Below are positions 7,615 through 16,635 of a DNA stretch of 41,189 nt, one piece after another. The notes beneath the pieces were generated by a model that saw only the letters and a program-made list of their open reading frames with translations, ran no database searches and was not told the DNA's origin. The first letter of the stretch is position 1. Each line of letters starts with the position of its first letter. The DNA comes from UBA4421 sp002470275 (lineage in GTDB: Bacteria; Pseudomonadota; Gammaproteobacteria; Pseudomonadales; Azotimanducaceae), in NCBI GenBank assembly GCA_913052345.1, contig CAJXDR010000020.1, positions 1 to 41,189 on the forward strand, in the 5' to 3' direction. Made by a program: the position numbers and the translations under genes.

Positions 7615-7989
7615 ATGAAGACAGACCGTCCTGTCAATCTTAACCTGTTGGTTTTCAGTTTCCCCCTGGCGGCGATCTTGTCCATCACGCACCGCATCAC
7701 CGGCGTCATCTTATTCGTCGGTTTGGGCTTCGGCCTGTATGCCCTGGATTTGGCCATGGGATCCCCTGATGGGTTCCAGCAAGCAGCGGTCCTAGTGGCT
7801 CAGCCATTGCCCAAACTCATCCTGCTGGGTCTGATATTCGCGCTTACCTTCCACATTTTCGCGGGTCTGAAGCACATGCTGATGGACTTTCACCTGGGCG
7901 ATTCCGTCGCTGCGGCGCACCGAGGTTCAATTGTGGTGATCATCCTCACCTTAGTGACGACGGCGGCGATTGGAGTAACGTTATGGTAA
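7615..7989 (+). CDS. sdhC: succinate dehydrogenase cytochrome b556 subunit
   Basis: 124 residues, three predicted membrane helices (about 16-42, 61-88, 102-123). It is one of the two membrane anchors of complex II and carries haem b and part of the ubiquinone site. Ser23 and Arg27 in the conserved SITHRITG segment correspond to E. coli Ser27/Arg31, and His80 in FHIFAGLKHML to the haem ligand His84. The start ATG 7615 follows AGAGTAAAAG. First gene of sdhCDAB; its last 7 nt overlap sdhD, which suggests translational coupling of the two anchors. Confidence 0.96.
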   Translation: MKTDRPVNLNLLVFSFPLAAILSITHRITGVILFVGLGFGLYALDLAMGSPDGFQQAAVLVAQPLPKLILLGLIFALTFHIFAGLKHMLMDFHLGDSVAAAHRGSIVVIILTLVTTAAIGVTLW

Positions 7990-8351
7990 TGCAAGTGATG
8001 TCGCTCTCTCGAAGCGGCCTGTCCGACTTTGTCCTGCAGCGAGCAAGCGCTGCCATCCTGGCGATTTACTCCATATGGGTCATGCAGTTTTTTCTCTTGG
8101 CCCCAAGCTTGGACCACGATGTTCTGGTCACTTTCTTCACCAGCCCGGTCATGCAGATCGGCGGTACTTTGGCGGTTCTGGCGACGGTGGCTCATGCCTG
8201 GATCGGTATGTGGACGATCGGCACTGACTATCTTCGTCCAGCCCACGTAGGCGCGCACGCTACGGCCATTCGGTTTGGCTATCAGGCTCTTTGCCTGCTG
8301 GCATTGTTCGTATATCTGACTTGGGCGCTCAGCCTGGTCTGGCAGTTTTAG
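7983..8351 (+). CDS. sdhD: succinate dehydrogenase hydrophobic membrane anchor subunit
   Basis: 122 residues with three membrane helices. The haem ligand His71 and the quinone-site residues Asp82 and Tyr83 (HAWIGMWTIGTDY) fall at exactly the E. coli numbering. It pairs with SdhC in the inner membrane to anchor SdhAB and pass electrons to ubiquinone. The ATG at 7983 lies inside the sdhC end (7-nt overlap). A second ATG two codons later is possible and would not change the interpretation. Confidence 0.95.
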   Translation: MVMQVMSLSRSGLSDFVLQRASAAILAIYSIWVMQFFLLAPSLDHDVLVTFFTSPVMQIGGTLAVLATVAHAWIGMWTIGTDYLRPAHVGAHATAIRFGYQALCLLALFVYLTWALSLVWQF

Positions 8352-8373
8352 AATTAGTTAACAGGTACTTTTC

Positions 8374-10146
8374 ATGTCTCAAATTCGCAAAATGGAATTC
8401 GACGGAGTCATCGTCGGTGGTGGCGGGTCCGGTCTTCGGGCCGCGCTGCAGTTGGCTCAGTCAGGTCTGAAGACCGCAGTTATTTCCAAAGTGTTCCCAA
8501 CTCGGTCGCATACCGTCTCGGCTCAGGGTGGTATCACCTGCGCCATCGCCAGCGACGACCCTAATGACGATTGGCGCTGGCATATGTACGACACCGTCAA
8601 GGGGTCGGACTACATTGGCGATCAGGATGCCATCGAATATATGTGCTCTGAGGGCCCCCAGGCGGTCTTTGAACTGGAACACATGGGGCTGCCTTTCTCC
8701 CGCACGGATGCGGGCAGGATTTACCAGCGTCCCTTTGGCGGCCAGTCCAAGGAGTTCGGTAAGGGCGGACAAGCTGCGCGCACCTGTGCTGCCGCAGACC
8801 GAACCGGCCATGCGCTGCTGCATACCCTCTATCAGGCCAACGTGAAGGCAGACACCACCTTCTTAAACGAGTGGTTTGCTATCGATATGGTCAAGAACCA
8901 AGACGGCGTTGTGGTTGGCGTCATCGCCCTGTGTATCGAAACCGGTGAAGTGGTTCACGTGAGTTCTCGGGCCACCGTTGTCGCTACGGGTGGTGCGGGC
9001 AGAATTTACGCGTCAACGACCAACGCCCTGATGTGCACGGGTGATGGCATCGGAATGGCGCTGCGGGCGGGCGTCCCTGTTCAGGACATCGAAATGTGGC
9101 AGTTCCATCCAACGGGCATCGCCGGTGCGGGAACCCTGGTGACCGAAGGCTGTCGTGGTGAAGGCGGCTATCTGATCAACAAGGACGGCGAGCGCTTCAT
9201 GGAAAGATACGCGCCCAACGCCAAGGACCTTGCCGGTCGTGACGTGGTGGCACGCTCCATGGTGATTGAAATCATCGAAGGCCGAGGCTGCGGACCCGAG
9301 GGCGATCATGTAAAGCTCAAGCTGGATCACCTTGGGGAAGATGTTTTAAACAGTCGTCTGCCCGGGATTCTGGAGCTGTCCAGGACATTTGCTCATGTAG
9401 ATCCGGTCAAGGAACCGATTCCCGTGGTCCCGACCTGCCACTACATGATGGGCGGTATTCCAACCCAGGTGAGTGGCCAGGCTCTGACCCAGGACAATTT
9501 AGGTCAAGATGTGCCGGTAGAAGGGCTCTATGCTGCGGGCGAAGCGGCCTGTGTGTCAGTGCACGGTGCCAACCGCCTCGGTGGAAACTCGCTTCTCGAC
9601 CTGGTGGTCTTTGGTCGCGCAGCGGGGATGCATATCGAACAGGTCATGCGACAGGGCGTGAGCTATCGCGAGGCCAGCGAGTCAGATATCGAAGCCTCTA
9701 TGGCGCGCCTGAATCGCTGGAACGAATCAGCGGAAGGCGAGTCCATTTACGACCTGAAAAAAGAGCTACAAACCACGATGCAGAATAGCTTCGGCGTGTT
9801 CCGAACCGAAAAGAACATGCTTGAGGGTATGGATAAGCTGGTGGAGCTTCGGGAGCGTATTGGCCAAGCGGGCATGCCGGATAAGTCAGCGGCCTTCAAT
9901 ACCGCGCGCCTGGAGGCCCTGGAGCTGGATAACCTGCTGGAAGTGGCGGAAGCCACGGCGGTGACCGCAGAGGGTCGGAGAGAGAGTCGCGGCGCGCACG
10001 CACGCGATGACTATCAAACCCGGGATGATGAAAACTGGCTATGCCACTCCATGTACTTCCCGGAAGACAAGCGCGTCGGGAAGCGTGACGTGAATTTTGC
10101 ACCCACGACCATGGAGGCTTTTGAACCCAAGGAACGCGTCTACTAG
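8374..10146 (+). CDS. sdhA: succinate dehydrogenase flavoprotein subunit
   Basis: 590 residues (E. coli 588). It oxidises succinate to fumarate on the cytoplasmic face of complex II. The FAD dinucleotide-binding motif GGGGSG lies at 15-20; His46 in RSHTVSAQGG is the covalent FAD attachment site. Substrate-site segments QFHPTG and HGANRLGGNSLLD are intact, as is the C-terminal capping domain. It sits 22 bp after sdhD and 51 bp before sdhB in one operon. Typical in all respects. Confidence 0.98.
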   Translation: MSQIRKMEFDGVIVGGGGSGLRAALQLAQSGLKTAVISKVFPTRSHTVSAQGGITCAIASDDPNDDWRWHMYDTVKGSDYIGDQDAIEYMCSEGPQAVFELEHMGLPFSRTDAGRIYQRPFGGQSKEFGKGGQAARTCAAADRTGHALLHTLYQANVKADTTFLNEWFAIDMVKNQDGVVVGVIALCIETGEVVHVSSRATVVATGGAGRIYASTTNALMCTGDGIGMALRAGVPVQDIEMWQFHPTGIAGAGTLVTEGCRGEGGYLINKDGERFMERYAPNAKDLAGRDVVARSMVIEIIEGRGCGPEGDHVKLKLDHLGEDVLNSRLPGILELSRTFAHVDPVKEPIPVVPTCHYMMGGIPTQVSGQALTQDNLGQDVPVEGLYAAGEAACVSVHGANRLGGNSLLDLVVFGRAAGMHIEQVMRQGVSYREASESDIEASMARLNRWNESAEGESIYDLKKELQTTMQNSFGVFRTEKNMLEGMDKLVELRERIGQAGMPDKSAAFNTARLEALELDNLLEVAEATAVTAEGRRESRGAHARDDYQTRDDENWLCHSMYFPEDKRVGKRDVNFAPTTMEAFEPKERVY

Positions 10147-10197
10147 CGTCACCTTGAAGCAGCCAACAACAGATGAATAATTTTTAGGGCAACAACA

Positions 10198-10902
10198 ATG
10201 CAAGTAAGTGTTTATCGCTATAACCCCGATGTGGATGAAGTGCCGGTCATGCGTGATGTCTCTGTAGACCTGCCAGAGGGCAAGGACCTGATGGTCCTGG
10301 ATGTGATGCAGCTCATCAAGGACCAGGACCCAACGCTAAGCTTCCGGCGCAGCTGCCGGGAAGGCGTCTGTGGTTCAGACGGTATCAATATGAACGGCAA
10401 GAATGGTTTGGCCTGCATCACCCCGGTCTCCCAGGTGGTGAAGCGCAATAAGCTGGTTCTGCGCCCGCTGCCCGGATTGCCCGTGGTGCGCGACCTGGTG
10501 GTGGACATGAGCCAGTTCTATAAGCAGTACGCCAAGGTGCAGCCGTATTTGGTCAACAAAGAAGCGGCGCCGGCCCAAGAGCGACTTCAGACCCCGGAAG
10601 ATCGGGAAAAGCTCGATGGCCTGTATGAGTGTATTCTGTGCGCGTGCTGTTCCACCTCATGCCCTTCATTTTGGTGGAACCCCGATAAGTTCATCGGCCC
10701 TGCCGGCCTTCTGCAGGCCTATCGATTCTTGGCGGATTCCCGCGATACCGCCACCGAGGAAAGACTCGCAAATCTTGATGACCCCTTCAGCGTTTTCCGC
10801 TGCCGGGGAATCATGAACTGCGTCAGCGTCTGCCCGAAGGGACTAAACCCAACACGCGCGATTGGTAAAATCCGCACCATGTTGTTGCAGTACGGGACCT
10901 AG
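10198..10902 (+). CDS. sdhB: succinate dehydrogenase iron-sulfur subunit
   Basis: 234 residues (E. coli 238). It relays electrons from SdhA FAD to the quinone. The [2Fe-2S] cluster site has Cys53, Cys58, Asp61 and Cys73, with the same unusual Asp ligand as in E. coli. The [4Fe-4S] and [3Fe-4S] sites use Cys145/148/151/155 (CILCACCSTSC) and Cys202/208/212 (CRGIMNCVSVC). The ribosome-binding site AGGG lies 9 nt before the ATG. Last gene of sdhCDAB; a strong hairpin follows before sucA. Confidence 0.98.
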   Translation: MQVSVYRYNPDVDEVPVMRDVSVDLPEGKDLMVLDVMQLIKDQDPTLSFRRSCREGVCGSDGINMNGKNGLACITPVSQVVKRNKLVLRPLPGLPVVRDLVVDMSQFYKQYAKVQPYLVNKEAAPAQERLQTPEDREKLDGLYECILCACCSTSCPSFWWNPDKFIGPAGLLQAYRFLADSRDTATEERLANLDDPFSVFRCRGIMNCVSVCPKGLNPTRAIGKIRTMLLQYGT

Positions 10903-10916
10903 CGGTTCTCGATAAC

Positions 10917-10948
10917 TTGCCCTGAGGAGTGGGGATTCTTCAGGGCAA
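10917..10948 (+). other. long stable hairpin between sdhB and sucA
   Basis: TTGCCCTGAGGAGT and ATTCTTCAGGGCAA pair over 14 bp (two G-U) around a GGGG loop. The first nine pairs are a perfect inverted repeat. No U-run follows, so it is probably not an intrinsic terminator but an RNA-stability or processing element separating sdh from suc messages. Confidence 0.7.
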
Positions 10949-10952
10949 TGGG

Positions 10953-10981
10953 TTAGTATTACGTCGCGGGGCAGGGATAAA
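10953..10981 (+). promoter_or_regulatory. weak candidate promoter for suc genes
   Basis: TTAGTA (10953-10958), 17-bp spacer and GATAAA (10976-10981), just after the hairpin and 46 bp before the sucA start. The hexamers are moderate at best. In E. coli a suc promoter exists in the same gap, which is why I note it. Confidence 0.3.
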
Positions 10982-11026
10982 CGGATTGCGTTAATCACGC
11001 TTTAAGTCGTGGCGTAGGGGGATAGA

Positions 11027-13891
11027 TTGACAGAGGGATTCATGCAGCGAATGCTGCGCAGCTCGCATTTGGCGGGTCAGAATGCGGCCTATATAGAGGG
11101 CCTGTACGAAGACTATTTACGGGACCCCTCAGCGGTACCTGAGATCTGGCGTAGCTACTTCGAAACGCTGCCAATGTTGGACGATACCCTAGGTCCAGAC
11201 ACGCCGCACTCAGAGGTGGTCCAGCACTTTGAAAGACTCGGTCGGAACCGTCTCAAGGCCCGCCCTGAAAAAGTCTCCACCCAAATTTCTAACGCACATC
11301 AAACCCAGCAAATGCGGGTTCAGGACCTGGTATCCGCCTACCGGCACAGGGGCCATAAGAAAGCCAATATCGACCCCTTGGGGATGATGGAGAGACCGCC
11401 CACCCCGATCTTGAATTTGGACTACCACCAGCTGTCTCAGGCGAACCTGGACGAGACCTACCAGACCGGCACCTTCCACTATGGTGATGGCAACGCCAAG
11501 CTGCGCGATTTAGTTGAGGCTCTGGAAAGCACCTACTGTGGATCCATCGGCGCTGAATACATGCACATCGTCGACACCCGAGAGCAGCTCTGGGTCCAGC
11601 AGCGGCTGGAAAGCGCCAGGGGTAAGCCCAATTTTGACGCCGCTCAAAAGCGCCGGATTCTCGAGCGTTTGGTCGCGGCTGAGGGCTTAGAAAAATACCT
11701 GCACCGTCGCTATCCGGGCACAAAGCGTTTCGGGCTTGAGGGGGGTGAAAGCCTGATCCCCATGCTGCACGAACTGCTCCAGCGCTTGGGGACTCATGAT
11801 GTGCTGGAAGGCGTCATCGCCATGGCTCACCGAGGCCGGTTGAACGTCCTGGTGAATGTCCTGGGCAAAAACCCAGGGGACCTATTCGACGAATTTGATG
11901 GCCGGGTGCATTCAGACAATGGCTCGGGTGACGTTAAGTATCACCAGGGCTTCTCCTCCAACGTTATGACGCCCGGGGGCGAGATGCACCTGGCGCTGGC
12001 CTTTAATCCATCCCATTTAGAAATTGTTGCCCCGGTGGCTGAGGGCTCCGTGCGGGCGCGCCAAGACCGTCGGCGAGATTATTCTGGCGACCGGGTGGTG
12101 CCCATTATCATTCATGGGGATGCCGCCTTCGCAGGCCAGGGTGTGGTGATGGAGACCTTTCAGATGTCTCAAACCCGGGGCTTCAAGACCGGTGGCAGCA
12201 TTCACATCATCATCAACAATCAGATTGGCTTCACGACCCATCGGCAAATTGACGCCCGATCCACCGAGTATTGCACCGAGGTGGCGAAGATGGTTCAGGC
12301 GCCGATTCTGCATGTCAATGGCGACGATCCAGAGGCCGTTATTTTTGCCACCCAGCTGGCCGCGGACTATCGAATGGAGTTTCGCAAGGACGTGGTGATT
12401 GATCTCATTTGCTATCGACGCCGGGGCCATAACGAGGCGGAAGAGCCGATGAAGACCCAGCCGCTGATGTATCAACAGATCAGAAGCCAGCCAACGGCGT
12501 GTGCGATCTACGGTGACAAGATGGTCGCAGAGGGCGTGGTGAGCGGCCAAGATTTAGAGCAAATGACGGACTCCTACCGAGAAACCTTAGAGGCCGGCGG
12601 CAGCGTAGCCCTGGACCTGGTGCAGGAACCCAACAGCCAACTCTTCGTGGACTGGACACCCTATCTGGATTCCACTTGGGATGTGCCAGCGGACACCACG
12701 GTCCCGGCTAATCGCATTCAGGAACTTGCCCACCAGATGGAGAACCTGCCCGATGGCTTCGTACTCCATCGTCAGGTGAGCAAAATTCTGGAGGATCGTC
12801 ATCGTATGGCCGCAGGCGCCATGCCCGTGAACTGGGGGATGGGCGAGGTGATGGCCTATGCCACGCTGCTCGACGAGGGGTACCCGGTGCGGCTGACGGG
12901 CCAGGATGTGGGCGTGGGCACCTTCTCTCACCGCCACGCCGCACTGTTCAATCAGAAGGACGGCAAGCGCATCATTCCGCTGAACTTGCTGCGGGAAGAT
13001 ATCACCTTCGACCTCTATGACTCGCTGCTCTCCGAAGAGGCCGTGCTGGCCTTTGAATATGGCTATGCCACCACGGCACCCAATACGCTGGTCGTTTGGG
13101 AGGCACAGTTTGGAGATTTTGCGAATGGCGCTCAGGTGGTTATTGATCAGTTCATCAGCTCAGGAGAAACCAAGTGGGCCAGGCTTTGCGGTCTAACCAT
13201 GCTTCTGCCTCACGGTTATGAAGGGGCTGGCCCCGAGCATTCCTCGGCTCGACTGGAACGCTTTCTACAGCTGTGTGCTGAACAAAATATGCAGGTCTGT
13301 GTGCCGTCGACGCCAGCTCAGGTTTTCCACATGATTCGCCGGCAGGCGATTCGCCCAGCGCGCAAGCCCTTGGTGGCGATGACGCCCAAGAGCCTGCTCC
13401 GGCACAAGCTGGCGGTCTCAACCATTGATGAATTGAGGCAAGGTGCCTTTGAGCTTGTCATCGGCGAATCAAAGGCCCTGGACCAAGCTTCGGTGAAGCG
13501 GGCGGTCGTGTGCAGCGGCAAGGTATATTACGACCTGTGGGATGCGCGCGAGGAAGGGGACCTTGATCAGGCTGTGATCCTGCGGCTTGAGCAAATTTAT
13601 CCGTTCCCGGACGACGCCCTGCTCAGCGAGCTGTCCCGTTATCCCAACCTGGAGCAGGTGATTTGGTGTCAGGAAGAGCCCATGAATCAAGGGGCCTGGT
13701 TCTCGATTCGGCATCGCCTGAATCGAGTCTTGGATCAAATCGAAAGCCGTCCGCCGCTCTATTACGCCGGGCGTGAAGCCTTTGCAGCGCCAGCAGTGGG
13801 ATACGCAGGCGTGCATATCGAGCAACAACAAAAACTCGTTCAAAGCGCCCTGGTTGGTGATTTTGAAGACAAGCCAAAAGATGGAAGCTGA
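11027..13891 (+). CDS. sucA: 2-oxoglutarate dehydrogenase E1 component
   Basis: 954 residues (E. coli 933). This thiamine-diphosphate enzyme decarboxylates 2-oxoglutarate and transfers the succinyl group to the E2 lipoyl arm. Visible E1 landmarks are the N-terminal E2-binding helix (AAYIEGLYEDYL), AHRGRLNVLVNVLGK, the HGDAAFAGQGVVMET segment, NNQIGFTT and, in the C-terminal half, TGQDVGVGTFSHRHA. The TTG start at 11027 follows AGGGGGAT with good spacing and gives MTEGFMQRM, similar in length to what I recall of Pseudomonas SucA; ATG 11042 is an alternative start five codons later. It is followed by sucB after 2 bp. Confidence 0.97.
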   Translation: MTEGFMQRMLRSSHLAGQNAAYIEGLYEDYLRDPSAVPEIWRSYFETLPMLDDTLGPDTPHSEVVQHFERLGRNRLKARPEKVSTQISNAHQTQQMRVQDLVSAYRHRGHKKANIDPLGMMERPPTPILNLDYHQLSQANLDETYQTGTFHYGDGNAKLRDLVEALESTYCGSIGAEYMHIVDTREQLWVQQRLESARGKPNFDAAQKRRILERLVAAEGLEKYLHRRYPGTKRFGLEGGESLIPMLHELLQRLGTHDVLEGVIAMAHRGRLNVLVNVLGKNPGDLFDEFDGRVHSDNGSGDVKYHQGFSSNVMTPGGEMHLALAFNPSHLEIVAPVAEGSVRARQDRRRDYSGDRVVPIIIHGDAAFAGQGVVMETFQMSQTRGFKTGGSIHIIINNQIGFTTHRQIDARSTEYCTEVAKMVQAPILHVNGDDPEAVIFATQLAADYRMEFRKDVVIDLICYRRRGHNEAEEPMKTQPLMYQQIRSQPTACAIYGDKMVAEGVVSGQDLEQMTDSYRETLEAGGSVALDLVQEPNSQLFVDWTPYLDSTWDVPADTTVPANRIQELAHQMENLPDGFVLHRQVSKILEDRHRMAAGAMPVNWGMGEVMAYATLLDEGYPVRLTGQDVGVGTFSHRHAALFNQKDGKRIIPLNLLREDITFDLYDSLLSEEAVLAFEYGYATTAPNTLVVWEAQFGDFANGAQVVIDQFISSGETKWARLCGLTMLLPHGYEGAGPEHSSARLERFLQLCAEQNMQVCVPSTPAQVFHMIRRQAIRPARKPLVAMTPKSLLRHKLAVSTIDELRQGAFELVIGESKALDQASVKRAVVCSGKVYYDLWDAREEGDLDQAVILRLEQIYPFPDDALLSELSRYPNLEQVIWCQEEPMNQGAWFSIRHRLNRVLDQIESRPPLYYAGREAFAAPAVGYAGVHIEQQQKLVQSALVGDFEDKPKDGS

Positions 13892-13893
13892 TT

Positions 13894-15126
13894 ATGGAAA
13901 TTAAAGCGCCAACCTTTCCCGAATCTATCGCCGACGGCAGCATTGCCCAATGGCACCATCAGCAGGGGGATGCGGTAAGCCGTGACGAGCTGCTGGTAGA
14001 CATCGAAACCGATAAGGTAGTGATCGAGGTCTTTGCGCCGGAGAATGGTGTGCTGACCGCCATCCTCAAATCCGAGGGAGAGACGGTGCTGTCTGAAGAA
14101 GTCATTGCGACCTTTGAAGCAGGAGCCGTGGCGGCGACCTCAGAACCCGCGGCCGATGAGCAGGCGGCTGCTGGAGAGGACCTGGCGCCGGAAGATGCCT
14201 TTGCCAGTCCTGCAGCACGCAAGATGGCCGCTGAGTCTGATCTAAATATCTCTCGGGTGAGCGGCAGCGGTCGCGATGGACGCATTACTAAGGAAGATGT
14301 GGCTCGGGCACTGGTGGAGAACTCGGAGCAGCCCACAGCCCCTGCGCCAGCGGCCGTGGCACCGACGATAGTGACCCCGGCAGCGGCGCCGATGCCTGAG
14401 ACGGCTGATTTGGCACCTGGCGAGCGAGTTGAGCGGCGAGTGCCCATGACGCGCCTACGCGCCAGCATCGCTAAGCGCTTGGTGGAAGCCCAGCAGAGTG
14501 CGGCCATGCTCACCACCTTTAATGAGGTGGATATGGGGCCCATCATGGCGTTGCGCAAAAAGTATCAGCAAGAATTTCAGGCGGCACACAACGAAACCAA
14601 GCTGGGCTTTATGTCCTTCTTCGTGCGCGCCGCAACCGAGGCGCTAAAGCGCTTTCCGTCGGTCAACGCCAGCATCGACGGCAACGATATTGTTTATCAC
14701 GGGTTTTACGACATCGGCGTTGCCGTCTCCACGGAAAAGGGCTTGGTTGTGCCGGTAGTGCGCGATGCTGATGCGCTGAGCCTGGCTCAGATAGAAGACC
14801 AGATCATGGCCTACGGTCAGAAAGCGCGTGCCGGCAAGCTGGAACTGCAGGACATGTCCGGCGGTACCTTTACTATTTCTAATGGCGGTATTTTTGGATC
14901 TTTGCTGTCTACGCCCATCCTCAATGCGCCCCAAACCGGCGTGCTGGGCATGCACAAGATTCAGGAGCGCGCAGTGGTCGTAGACGGCGAGATTGTCGTA
15001 CGGCCCATGATGTATTTAGCGCTGTCCTATGACCATCGTCTTATTGACGGTAGGGAGGCGGTGCAGTTCTTGGTGGCGATAAAGGGCATGCTGGAAGACC
15101 CAGCGCGCATTCTTCTGGAGCTCTAA
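13894..15126 (+). CDS. sucB: dihydrolipoamide succinyltransferase (E2 of 2-oxoglutarate dehydrogenase)
   Basis: 410 residues in classical E2 layout: one lipoyl domain (1-75) with Lys41 in DIETDKVVIEV as the lipoylation site, an Ala/Glu-rich linker, a peripheral-subunit-binding domain (about 105-145, SPAARKMAAESDL and GRDGRITKEDV), a second Ala/Pro linker, and the catalytic domain with His381-Arg-Leu-Ile-Asp385-Gly. It forms the multimeric core that binds SucA and Lpd. The arrangement with a single lipoyl domain and the position after sucA mark it as the succinyl-, not acetyl-, transferase. lpdA begins directly after the stop. Confidence 0.97.
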   Translation: MEIKAPTFPESIADGSIAQWHHQQGDAVSRDELLVDIETDKVVIEVFAPENGVLTAILKSEGETVLSEEVIATFEAGAVAATSEPAADEQAAAGEDLAPEDAFASPAARKMAAESDLNISRVSGSGRDGRITKEDVARALVENSEQPTAPAPAAVAPTIVTPAAAPMPETADLAPGERVERRVPMTRLRASIAKRLVEAQQSAAMLTTFNEVDMGPIMALRKKYQQEFQAAHNETKLGFMSFFVRAATEALKRFPSVNASIDGNDIVYHGFYDIGVAVSTEKGLVVPVVRDADALSLAQIEDQIMAYGQKARAGKLELQDMSGGTFTISNGGIFGSLLSTPILNAPQTGVLGMHKIQERAVVVDGEIVVRPMMYLALSYDHRLIDGREAVQFLVAIKGMLEDPARILLEL

Positions 15127-15127
15127 A

Positions 15128-16585
15128 ATGACTAAGTCTTTTGATGTCATCGTTATTGGCGGCGGCCCGGCTGGCTATCATGCCGCGATACGAACCGCGC
15201 AATTAGGGATGAAAACCGCCTGCATCAACATGATGCTGGACGGAGACGATCAACCCGTTTTGGGTGGCACGTGTTTGAACTGGGGCTGTATTCCCTCCAA
15301 GGCGTTGCTGGATGCCTCACATAAATTCGTTGAAGCTCAGCATGATTTCGCCGACTTGGGGATCAAGACCGGCAAGGTCGAAGCGGATGTCCCGCAGATG
15401 ATTGCCCGCAAGAATGGCGTCGTGGGCAAACTGACCGGCGGCGTGGCGGCCTTGTTTGAGGGTAACGGGGTGACCGCTCTAGCAGGGAAGGGCCGTCTCT
15501 ACGGCGGCTGCCAGGTGGGTTTCACCCCCCACGGCGGCGAAGAGGAAATGCTCTCTGCGCAACATGTGATTTTGGCGCCGGGCTCTGTGCCCGTGGATAT
15601 TCCGCCAGCACCTCTGCAGGATGATTTGATTGTGGACTCCACCGGCGCCCTGGAGTTCACCAGCGTCCCCAAGCGCCTTGGCGTGATCGGTGCGGGGGTC
15701 ATTGGCCTTGAGCTGGGCAGCGTTTGGAATCGCCTCGGCAGTGAAACCATACTCTTGGAGGCCATGGATGAATTTTTGCCCATTGCGGATAACCGGATTA
15801 GCCGAGATGCCCTGCGTATCTTCAAGAAACAGGGCCTGGACATTCGTTTGGGGGCGCGTGTCACCGCCACGGAGATCAAGGGACGTGGCAAGCAAAAGAC
15901 CGTATTGGTGACCTACCAGGATAAGGCTGGCGAACAGACGCTGGAATTTGATCGTCTAATCGTGGCGGTTGGGCGTCGCCCCTATACCGAGGGCCTGTTG
16001 GCGCCTGATGCGGGCGTCAATCTGGATGAGCGTGGCTTTCTTTTCGTTAACGATCTATGCGCTACGGACGCACCCAACGTATACGCCGTGGGGGACGTGG
16101 TTCGCGGCCCCATGCTGGCGCATAAGGGTATGGAAGAGGGGATAATGGTGGCTGAGCGAATTGCGGGTCACAAACCCGTCGTGAACTACGAGACCGTCCC
16201 GAGCGTGATTTATACCCACCCGGAAATCGCTTGGGTTGGCAAAACCGAGCAGCAGCTGAAGATGGACGGCGAGTCCTTCAACGTCGGGAGTTTCCCCTAT
16301 GCGGCCAACGGCCGAGCGCTAGCGGCGGGCGAGAATGAGGGCATGATTCGCGTGATCGCGGATGCAGAAACGGACCGCATTCTGGGGGTCCATGTGATGG
16401 GGGCTCAGGCGTCGGAGCTGATCGCTCAGGCGGTGATCAGCATGGAATTCAGCGCCTCTGCCGAAGACCTTGGGCTGATCATGTTTGCCCACCCGACTTT
16501 ATCTGAAGGCGTTCACGAGGCAGCGTTGGCGGCCCGAGGCCACGCTATCCATATGGTCAACCGAGCGCCTCGCGCTAAAAACTAG
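15128..16585 (+). CDS. lpdA: dihydrolipoyl dehydrogenase (E3)
   Basis: 485 residues. It reoxidises dihydrolipoamide with FAD and NAD. The FAD motif GGGPAG (11-16) is followed by the redox disulfide Cys49/Cys54 in GGTCLNWGCIPSK. The NAD-binding motif GAGVIGLELG and the dimer-interface active-site pair His455/Glu460 (HPTLSE) are intact. It may serve 2-oxoglutarate dehydrogenase specifically, as in Pseudomonas where each complex can have its own E3; whether a second lpd exists elsewhere is not visible here. Only 1 bp separates it from sucB, so it is co-transcribed with sucAB. Confidence 0.97.
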   Translation: MTKSFDVIVIGGGPAGYHAAIRTAQLGMKTACINMMLDGDDQPVLGGTCLNWGCIPSKALLDASHKFVEAQHDFADLGIKTGKVEADVPQMIARKNGVVGKLTGGVAALFEGNGVTALAGKGRLYGGCQVGFTPHGGEEEMLSAQHVILAPGSVPVDIPPAPLQDDLIVDSTGALEFTSVPKRLGVIGAGVIGLELGSVWNRLGSETILLEAMDEFLPIADNRISRDALRIFKKQGLDIRLGARVTATEIKGRGKQKTVLVTYQDKAGEQTLEFDRLIVAVGRRPYTEGLLAPDAGVNLDERGFLFVNDLCATDAPNVYAVGDVVRGPMLAHKGMEEGIMVAERIAGHKPVVNYETVPSVIYTHPEIAWVGKTEQQLKMDGESFNVGSFPYAANGRALAAGENEGMIRVIADAETDRILGVHVMGAQASELIAQAVISMEFSASAEDLGLIMFAHPTLSEGVHEAALAARGHAIHMVNRAPRAKN

Positions 16586-16635
16586 AAACCAAAGCCAAAC
16601 CTATACCCAAGCACCACTAAGGAAAAACAAAGCTA

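Noticed and set aside
10917..10948. Intrinsic terminator after sdhB
   Set aside because: The stem is strong but no T-run follows on either strand, so it was listed as a hairpin of another type.
12017..12550. 177-codon antisense frame inside sucA
   Set aside because: It lies wholly within the conserved E1 coding region, with no start signals or domain.
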